The notes under the pieces were generated by a model. It made no database searches. It was given only the letters and a program-made list of their open reading frames with translations, and was not told the DNA's origin. DNA of 64,000 bases from Ophthalmolycus amberensis (taxonomy: Eukaryota > Chordata > Actinopteri > Perciformes > Zoarcidae). The stretch lies in contig JAFEUB010001196.1 of the NCBI GenBank assembly GCA_024529925.1, forward strand, positions 1 through 64,000, written 5' to 3'. Both the position numbers and the translations under genes were made by a program. This document shows, in pieces, positions 38,188 to 62,300 of this stretch (the first letter of the stretch is position 1; every line of letters starts with the position of its first letter).

Positions 38188-39187
38188 CTTAAAAGCATCA
38201 GTGTGTAACTATGGTAACGTGGTGTGTTAGGAGTAAAGTCTTTTCAATAGTTTTTAGTGTCAACTGTGCTGAAATAAAACACGACTTTGTGTTGAGTCAA
38301 AGATGGAAGTTGTTCATTTCTACTTTCCTGCATCTTTTAGAATATTAGTATTTATTTATGTCCATAAAAGGACAGAGAGAACGTTGAAACATAGAACACA
38401 GAACATGAAAGAAAACATGTAGGTATCGTCCAGGACCTTCACCGTACACAACTTTAGTAGCAACGAAATTCAGAGAGCGTTACTACCAGTTTTGCACTCC
38501 ACAATTTTTTCAACTGCTGTTTCTAAGGTAAATAATGAACTTTCAATTTGATATGGTGTGTATCTTTTAGCAGATTAATAAAAGACTTTCAAAATTCAAT
38601 TAATACCTCAAAAAAGTAAAATGTGTTGTGGACAAGAATTGTGTATTTCAGGCTCCACATCGGGAACCTGTGCACACATCACACCCTCCATTAAGTTTTT
38701 GCTCCCACCTAAATTTGCCCCAGAAGGGAAGTGTTCCTGTTGTGTCAACCTGTATGCAGCCCTCCATACAGATTTTTGAAAAACTGAGTCCAAGTCCACA
38801 GATGCACCCTCCCCCTAAATAGTATATATTTTGTAATATTTTGTTTGTTTTACTTAATTCAACTTTACAATATTGTCTGTACATTTTATTTTCCAACATA
38901 AACATTCAGTTTATGGGCCAGATCTGGCCTGCCAGACAAATTCATAAGGTTCCACGTGTCAAATGTATTGTTAGATCTAGCCCACAAAGTCAGGGCGGTT
39001 GACTTTGAAGACAGTTTCAGGAGGAGAGAACTGGGATTCTCCCTACATTTTTGGGGTTTGAAGCCTGGTCTAAATGCTGCCCTTTTCTATTGCCAGGAAT
39101 AACATTCTAAAGGGTAAAAAGTATATATTTTTTTTTTATTAATTCATTTATTTCATTGGCTTTTAAGTACCGGTAGTCAAAATTGAC
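38188..39187. other. Unassigned stretch downstream of DEGS1
   Basis: A/T-rich sequence without a supported gene. A short GGCCAGATCTGGCC palindrome lies near 38917. Short open frames here show no family resemblance. Confidence 0.4.
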
Positions 39188-40498
39188 TTTATTTCATCAA
39201 AGTGAATAAAATCATAACATTTAAATCAACACCACAAACAATTGAAAACAAAGCTCTGAAGGCACTGAGGAATATTACACTTTCAAATCATATACAACTC
39301 AACATTAAACTGACTTGTTATAGTCAGTTTGTATGGAGCATTACAACAGGTTGCATAATATCGTGGTACATTAAGTGTTGTATGTTAAAGAGCAGAGCAA
39401 TTTCTAAGAAATGTAATATACAAAGTAAACCAATGCAAGCCTTCCCATAAACTCAGCATCGATCCTTTCAAACAGACCAGATCATACTTACCTATGTTGC
39501 AACAAACTCAATTCATACAGAGGAATCTTAATGAGTGGATTCCCTCAGAGTTCAACTTTGATCCACTTGAACATTACAAAGACACACACACGCACTGATG
39601 CTGTAAACCAATAGCAAAGCTGCTTTTATGTTGTTAACCTCTAACCGTGGAGTCCAAAATGGAGGGAGACATGTCTAAGTTCATTCAGTTGTATATTAAT
39701 CTCTGTAGCAGAAAACAAATAGCGATGCAAACACCTTAGACATGGTTTGCAATCAGTCACCGCAGATGGCGTAACAACCTGTGTGGGCTTGGGTAAGTGT
39801 TGTTTTGTTCTTACTAGCGTAATGCAAACAGTTTAAAAAAAAGAAATTAAATCTGCAAGCAGCGATGAACAGGGCCCTAAAAAGAAAGACTGACCAATTT
39901 AAGATGCTGACAAGTAGTGAGCAGAGGACAAGAGAGCGCTTATTAAATTGTTGGATTAAATAACTACTTGAAGCAGATGTCTGTTCATATTTCATTGTTG
40001 ATTTCTTTTTACACATTATTGATCAGTGTGGTAATAAACACTTTGTGGCCTCAGAGATATTGAAAGTCCAATGAGTAAAGAGCACTTGCATGTTCAGTGC
40101 ACATCAGCACACTAGCTAGAATTAAGCCCGACCACAATACAGATGCCTTCAGTAGACATTTGGGTTAGTTTTAAACCACAGTATTGCATAAATTGAGAAT
40201 ATTTTGTATTGTGAATATTTAAAATATTTTGAGAAATTAGAAGATCACCATTGAGATTACAATCTCCCTAGGTACTGCAAACACGAACAAACTCATATTT
40301 TCAAACTAACATAATGGGTTGGTCTTTCTGAACTTCATTACAAATAACAAACAATTTTCTCTTCCTGTAGAGGAAAAGCACTCTTTCACAATTTCCCCCC
40401 CTTATTTCCCATGCTGAATCTATTAATTTGGAAAAGCTGTTAACTCCTAGATGAAACGATGGACACTGAAGCTTTTTTTCCCCCAGCTTTAGGTGAAG
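39170..40498 (-). other. Probable DEGS1 3' UTR
   Basis: This is the stretch between the DEGS1 stop codon (40499-40501) and the first AATAAA. It contains no recognisable transposon, unlike the neighbouring regions, which fits a transcribed exon. Its limits are inferred. Confidence 0.5.
39188..39193 (-). terminator. Candidate DEGS1 polyadenylation signal
   Basis: TTTATT on the plus strand is AATAAA on the minus strand. It is the first canonical signal I find downstream of the DEGS1 stop codon, implying a 3' UTR of about 1.3 kb ending near 39170. Confidence 0.5.
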
Positions 40499-54661
<14,163 letters not shown>

Positions 54662-54916
54662 CTCTTTGATCAACGTTATTGTTTTAAACAACGTTCTTTG
54701 ATAAATAAGTAACAAATGATCACAAGGTCGTTTAAAAATGTTTTCCTTTTATCTATGGTCCTTCTCCTCTCCTCTCTCTTCAGCCTATCGGCCCGCCTCG
54801 CTGACCTGATAAATCTGCTCTGCGCACCCTCTGCAGCTCCTCCTACCACCTTCATGCGGCGTGGAGGCGGAATTGTTAAATGACGCAGTTGTCGAACTCT
54901 ATCGGTAGTGAGACAC
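54662..54916 (-). promoter_or_regulatory. DEGS1 5' UTR and probable core promoter
   Basis: This stretch directly upstream of the DEGS1 ATG is free of transposons and has a pyrimidine-rich CCTTCTCCTCTCCTCTCTC run near 54760. GC content and CpGs rise between 54780 and 54860. I see no clear TATA box. The placement is by position only. Confidence 0.4.
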
Positions 54917-55797
54917 CAGTGGTGGGCCGTCAGGGCCTGCAAGGCCTACTCTGCTGCCCTAAACAGAATCACGAAGTTATAGCTATTTTATAATTTAATA
55001 TTTTTTCTTAAATACACTAAAACATATTCAAGAAATACAACTCGATTGTCATCACTGACAATCTCCATGGCAATTGAGAAGGACGTCTTACTGGAACTGA
55101 AACAATGTACTGTACAACCGCTGCATTAAACTCTAACTGTAATCAAAGAAAGGAGGATGGACTTTGTCTTTAAATAGTGAATAGCAGCTTTGGTAAGGGA
55201 ATTGCTTTTTTTTTTTTTTCTGCAGTAGCGTTACTGTTAATTTTTCTATCATGTCGTTTTTATGATATGGTTAATAGTGTTCCCTCTGATGTGAATATTT
55301 GAATGGCCCGTCCCTTTGAGTGAGTGGCGGAATGCGTGTTTTAGCGCCGCAATGCGTGTTTTAGCGCCGCAATTTTGCTGGAATGTGCCTGTTGAATCGT
55401 GTTATTTGGATTTTATGTTATTCTAATAACATATATGTCACATATATGATTTGTTGTCATATATGTGACTGGTTCTTGAGTTTCTCATTGTGTTACACAT
55501 TGCGTTTGTACATTGATTTTGACTATATGCATCCCGTCATGCTGCGTAATAGACCTGGATCCTTTATAGTTTTGCGTGTATTCATGCATCTACACTCTGC
55601 AGTCATTTGTAGCCCTCATAGGTGTTGAGCTTCATGTAACATTTTATTTCACTTGTCAAATGTTATGTGAATATGAGGTTTTTACACAAAACAAATAACC
55701 TGTAGCTGTAGCGTCATAATGATGTTATTGGGAGGTGGTTCAACTGTAGCAGAACCAGCACTGAAGGCCCAGGTATAAAATATATGGCCCGCCACTG
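54917..55797. mobile_element. hAT-like element with CAGTGGTGGGCC termini
   Basis: The left end is CAGTGGTGGGCCGTC and the right end GGCCCGCCACTG, so the terminal repeat is CAGTGG(T/C)GGGCC. The flanks (TGAGACAC, TTAAAATG) do not match, so there is no TSD. No transposase is encoded. It occupies most of the DEGS1-NVL gap. Confidence 0.55.
55334..55376. repeat. 21-bp tandem duplication
   Basis: GCAATGCGTGTTTTAGCGCC occurs twice in a row (first copy beginning GGAATGCG), inside the hAT-like element. Confidence 0.85.
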
Positions 55798-56187
55798 TTA
55801 AAATGTATCAAAAGCTTGTTGTTTTCTTGTTCTTATACTTCAAATGGGTTTAGCTCAGCACAAAACTAGACCAAAAACTGGGTCAATCATCACAAAACGT
55901 GTAGGATATGTCCACAAGAGTACCTGAAACATACCCTAAAAATCTTGTATTACTATTACTGCTTTTGTTATTATTCTATTATATACACTGCTGCTGTTAT
56001 TAGTTGTCACAATTTTTGTCCACAAACATTATGGTATTTGATCCTGGTTTCCTATGGATGAGAATTAGTTTAGCTGAATCTCAATGATCTTAATTTGGCA
56101 TTCCTCCAAAAGTTTGTACCCTTGAGAGCCTTTGTCTTCTAGCATATACACACATTAATACACAAATAAGTCTGGTTTCTACACATT

Positions 56188-56313
56188 TTTATTATAAAAG
56201 CAGGAATCAGTATTATGATGCAACCACAATAACATACATTTATTACATCATTATTCAACAGTAACTTAAGTCAGAGTTGAACCGTTGCTGGTTACATGGT
56301 TCTGGTCTTGTAG
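56188..56313 (-). terminator. NVL 3' UTR with two AATAAA signals
   Basis: Minus-strand AATAAA lies at 56239-56244 and again at 56188-56193, 70 and 121 bases past the NVL stop codon. The 3' UTR is thus short, and the transcript probably ends between 56220 and 56165. Confidence 0.65.
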
Positions 56314-56358
56314 TTATCTGCTGAGGGACTCTCTGAGCTGCTCGTACATCCTCTGGTC
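56314..56358 (-). CDS. nvl: NVL terminal exon (45 nt)
   Basis: The acceptor CCTCTGCAG precedes 14 codons, DQRMYEQLRESLSR, and TAA. This equals the mammalian NVL C-terminus DQIMYERLQESLSR with few changes. It lies 3543 bp from the previous exon, past a Tol2-like element and a solo LTR, and is too short to stand out as an open frame. Confidence 0.93.
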   Translation of the reverse strand, partial: DQRMYEQLRESLSR

Positions 56359-59300
56359 CTGCAGAGGGATCACAGAGGAACAGTCACTGTATGGTTGTGG
56401 GTTTCACAGCTGTGCTGAGTCTGAGTGCCATCAAAAGGATCTAAAACAGGATGTCAGCCCTGCCCCTCTCCCTGGCACTTCTCACACCAAACAGCAGCTG
56501 ACCTCTGTGCTTCACTTACAGGTGAAGCACAGAGGTCTCCAACTGACACAGTCCATCAATCAACAGGCCAAGCTCATATTTGTTGCCGTTTAAGGGTGCT
56601 TTTATACCTGTAGTTTGGTTAGTTTGGTCTGGACAAAAGGAAAAAAAATTACATTGTTGCATTTGAGGAGAAAATATTTATTTTCCTATTATGGCAAAGG
56701 CATTATGTGCTCTACTCTGCCTCTGATCTTACTCTCTTGCAGTGGTGTACTTAAGTCGTTTTTTTGGATATCTGTACTTTACTTTATTATTTATATTTCC
56801 GTTGACTTCACTACATTTTGCAAAGAAAACTGATACTTTGACTCCGATCCATTTCCCCTGAAACCTTCGTTACTCGCTACAAAATAAAATCTATCTTTAG
56901 AAAAAAAATGAATCATGAGCCCAGCGGGGACTGTGGTGGAACAGAGACTGCAAGCAAGCAGGTTTGGTGAATCAGTGGTCCTAGCTTGCAAGTTAAATCA
57001 TTGGTTAATCACGTTAATGCGCAATTGCAAACAAGTGCTCTCAAAGTGTTTTGATTCCCAGTGACGCCCATGATGCTATATGCTATAGCTAGCGAGCGAC
57101 AACATGAGTAGAATTTCACACAGGACGGGTGGGATGAGGAGAGGTGGATGGGTCAAACAAACACTGGTGTTTCCTCCAGGAGGCCGCAGTTTGTGCCGTG
57201 TGTGAAACGAGAAGCCAATGTTGATTTATTTGTGACGTGACTTCCGTACTTAAGCAACGCCACTTCCGTAGATATTTTAACACAAACCACGATCTTTTCC
57301 TAAACCTAACTAAGTAGTTTCATCGCCTAAACCTTAGTTGTTTCCTGTGAAGATGGAAGTTTATTTTGAAAAGACAGTATGCATGTAACAAGCGAAAACA
57401 GACTCATGTTGCTGGACTTTTGCAGGAAAAACGCACGTAAAATGAGGAGTAACATTCCGTAAGATATCAATAAAACGGGGATGAATTTATATCATTGTAT
57501 AAAGAGAGTGACATGAGAAGATCAATCTCATGTCTGTAAGTTAAATCAGCTATAATCACTCTTTTAAAGTGATTAGAGACTCGTCTAAAACATTTAAAAA
57601 AGGAATAACTTCAATAGAATCATTCTATACACTGTAGCTTCTTTACATTCTAATAGAATGTAAAGAAGTTGCATTCTAATACAATGTAACTTCTTTACAT
57701 TCTAATACAATGTAACTTCTTTACATGCTAATAGAATTGTCTTTTGAAGATTAACAGGACATTTTTCAGTTTCAAGTAATGACTGGGTTGTTACTTTCGG
57801 TGCTGCTTTAGTATTGATCATGTTTTGATATTTGAGTCATTTTGTGGATGATCAGATGGAGTTATGATGGTAGCAGTCGCCCAATTGCAGATTCAGCTTG
57901 AGCAAAACCTTTGCCTATTGTGTTCAAATCAGGCCCATAGGAGTTTACAAGGCAGGTGTCCTTTCTCAAAACACTGACCTGATGCATAAAGTGGATATGT
58001 TTTGCTGAACATAATATTATGCATTTGTCCTCTACATCCTCTAGTTGGAATGAGCATACTTATAAACGCACTGTTACAACTCCTTCATAGTGCCATATTG
58101 CTTTTCGGAGAATTATGATGATAAGTATACTTTTGCATCTACTATGAACTTATGTACAATATATTATGTTGAACATTGTTGCTCCTGAATGGATCACAGC
58201 CAACCCAATTATTTTCAACACAGCTCCATGTCCTTGGTCATGGTGGCCACAGCACTTAAAATAATAAACTTCATAATTCTCAAAATTCTGACCCTTTGCT
58301 TTTTTATTAACAGCATTTACTTGTACTTTTACTTTCAATACTTAAGTACATTTAATATCAGAAAATTACTTTTGATACTTAAGTACAATAAATATCAGAT
58401 ACTTTAAGACTTTTACTCAAGTAGTATTCTAATAGGTGACTTTTACTGGAGTCATTTTCCAGTAAGGTATCTTTACTTTTACTCAAGTATGGCTTTTGGG
58501 TACTTTATACACCACTGCTCTCTTGACAGTCATTATTTAAATGAGCAGCAGTTAGCTCAGGTGAGGAATTTGCTGGATGTAAACCCGGACGTGTTCGCCA
58601 GGAGTGAGGCTGAACAGACATTGAATGATCACTGTTGTCCAGATGTCCTAGTGACTCCACCATGTGCTCATGGCGTACACAACCAACACTCTAGGTTCTT
58701 CCTCCTTCAGACCTTGCATTCTGTATGACGATTGAACCTTCTTTGCGCAAAGAATAAATACTTTAAAGACAAACTTCTTTGCTCAATGTTTCTTAATTTC
58801 AGTATCATATGACTCACTCTGTACTATTTAATAGTTTTTGCTACCACAAGTGGGAGAAGGTTAAAGCACATATAATGCAGCTTATGCAGAAGGGGGGGGG
58901 GGGTCATTAGTAAGAGCCACAGCCCATAGCCTCATAGAAGTAAAGGACTCTGATGATGTTGTTATGGGAAAATATGTCATAGTCTTATGCTTTAGGGTTA
59001 AAGAATGTAAGTCTTTAGAAGTGCAGGCACAAAACCTTGTTTATCTTGTTATCTGTTTGTCCCTGTGTATTGTGTCTGTCTCCAAAAACCTTGTTTATCT
59101 TGTTATCTGTTTGTTCCTGTGTATTGTGTCTGTCTCCAAAGACGGGGACACACAGAGGGGTCTTGAATACAGTATTTCCTTTGATGAGCATTAGAGGAAG
59201 GGCGTGACCCTCTTTAGGTATTTATGATGTGTGATGGTTCACAGGTTTATTCCGTCTCTGCATACTGTGACTTAACACTTTGACCAGGTCACAGTGACAT

Positions 59301-62300
59301 CAAAGGAAGCATCTGGCTGAGTATAAATGTCCATGCATTTGACTATGTTGTCAGAGCACCTCTTGCAGATGACGGTGATGTATCTGTGAGACTGTGTTCT
59401 CTTTGCTTGCAAGCAAATAAATTGACTATTACAACTTTGATCGTTCATCCAGACTCTGTTTCATTTGACATTGATTTGATAACACTTTGACACTCTTCTC
59501 CCGACTATTCATAGAAATATTCCACAACAATGTACATGGAATATCGGCAACTCAAAGCGAAGACTGCCTGCCCTGAATTGAAGGGTCACTGGATGCAAAT
59601 CCCAAAGGGACGGTTTACGCCATTGCTCCAGTGGATGGTTCCCATGCTCCCAGTAATAATGTTCATTTTGTTACTTTGATCATTTGTGCACACAAGTTGC
59701 TCTTAATAACGTGTTCCTTTGAATGACCATTTTGTGTCCTAAAATACTTTTAAGAGGTGTCAAAAATACAAAAACACAGGGTTAAAAGCTGAGGTTAAAA
59801 GCTGAAATGCATTTCAGTCAAAAAAAGAAAAAGAAAAGTATTACACCTTGTTGGCCCATTTTACATGTCACACAGCAATCATTGTACTCGTTACACTTTA
59901 CCTTTTTGGACACAGATGGACGGACTTTCTTGAAGGCATCATCAAAGTTCTGTTTGCTCACCCTGATGTCAGCGACTGAGCCAGAAGTGAATGTGTGACC
60001 TGTGTGTAAACAATGAACATACATTTAAGTCAATGAACAGGACAGTCAACTCGTCATGAGACAGTCCCGTTTGTTTTTTGTTATATTCTGTCCATAGACC
60101 ATCTAAATTATGGGCGTAGTCTCTAAAGGTTTCTGAACAGCCGTTGTGAAGCTCAATGTAGGTGGCTTCGGCCTCGGCATCTTAACAGTGATGACGCAGC
60201 CTAACCCAAAAATGGCTTAAGAGGTGACACATCGATGGAGCCGAGGCGGGCCCAGGTGACGCAGTAGAGCAGCTAGTAAGGCCTGCTCGCATGCTCTCAA
60301 TTATGCCCAACTTTAAGCCTCTACGTCAGGGGTCACCAACCTTTTTGAAACAGAGCTACTTCAAGGGTACTGAGTAGTACGAAGGGCTACTTGTCAATAA
60401 AACTTCCTCAATAACAAAGTTGCACAGATCACCTTTTAATAATAAATGTGAAGAGACTGTCTGATCACATGATCAAAGTTAAGTATTCTTCACAATAATT
60501 ATTAATAATGATTTCCACAACAGTGATGGTAGGAAACAGATATTTAAACATTTATTTCTGTTAATCTGTTTCAACATTTGAAAGTCGGAGGTATCACATC
60601 TCATCTCATTTTTGTATCATCACATGATCAAAGCCGGTTAATTTTGCACATAGTGCCTGCTGGTGAATGATGCAGTGTTAACGTAGACATTTTGGGAGGT
60701 CTGGTTCACCTTTGCATTGCGCAATGAAGCCTGTATGCCGGCCCGTCATGGCGGGAGCCCCGTCTGTTGTCACAGACACCAGCTTTTCTAATGGTACCCT
60801 TTTCTCTACGAAGAAACTTGTAAAAAGTCTTGTCTATACTTTGTATAAGGCTGTAAAAAAATATTTTTATTTCTTCTGTAAAGTTGGCCATTTTAACATG
60901 GGGGTCTATGGGGATTGACTGGCTTTTGGAGCAAGCCTTAGTTAGCCATTCGAAGAAATTTAGTTTTTGGCACTTCCATGTTCCACCAGAGGTTGCTGCT
61001 TGTGAAAGTTACTATAGTTACCATTGTCCAACTTGCAATTTCCCCTTCCACATTTACTTTACAACTGTGAATCACGTTTTTCCCCTTTTCTACAGGACAC
61101 TGCTAGCATAAGGAGTAAACACACAGTATATGATAAAACCATTTGAAAGTCAGAACATTCCCTGTTCTGTCATTTAGTTCAGGTAATGCTTATTTTTCAT
61201 CATGTGTCTTTGTTCCTCATTTTAGAATGCCTGCAAATATATCAGACTAACATTTTGCAGGAATATTTTGTTTCTAATATTGTATATTTTCTCAATCGTT
61301 CCTGCCAAACCTTTCCAAATCCAAATGACTGTGCTAAGTAATTGGCGTTATATCACAGTACACTATAAACAAAAAGACGACAATCAAATTAAGAAAACTG
61401 AATGTGCACTGTTCCGTTGTTGTTTTTTGGACTCAAGACTAATGTGGACTTGGCATCAACTGAATCTTGAAACAGCTTTAGACAGGTTTGACTACAGCGC
61501 TGAATCTAATTAGCTAAAAACAGAATTGCACCATTTTATTAAGGTGATAATGGCTCATAAGCTCAGAGTGGAAGGTCACATTTCTGGCACTAGGTTTAAT
61601 GGAAAGTGCCAGGATACCAAATCAATCAACCCCACCCCCAACATATATACCAAAATGATTGCTAATAATATGCGAATCTGAAAAACACATTACAGTTGCA
61701 TCTTTAAGTACAGAGATATAAGTCAAGTTACCAGAAGAAGTAGTTTGGGAATTCTGAGACTTCAGGTAGACCCTCAGGGCATTAACAGATGCTTCCCTCA
61801 CTAACGCAGTCAGGTCAGCTCCACTGGAACACGAACACACACACACACACACACACACACGCACGCACGCACGTTCAATTGTCAGACTAAAAGGAGGAGA
61901 AACAGTATGAATATGTCCAGTAAGTGTTCAAAGAAAGTTGTTGTTTCCAGCTGGGAATTACCTGAAGCAATCACAGCGCTCATCGAAGGCAATCTCTTCG
62001 AGACAGACATCCTGCTCCAGCTGAGGTTTGGTCCCTCCCTACAGAAGATCAACAGCTGTGCATTCAAACATGGTCTTAGATGTGGTTAGCCTAGCTTGAC
62101 ACAAAGACTGTAAGCAGGGGGAAAGTGATAGCCTAGCACCTTCAAATGTGAACTAAACTACCGTATGTCTTTCCAACATATACCTGTACTGGTTTAAAAA
62201 AACAAAACAAATAAAGTAAAATTTAAAAATAAACATCTAGCTTATAAAATGGCATTAGGGGTAATTTTACTTTAATCTTTGGGCCCCTCTCCTGTATCTC

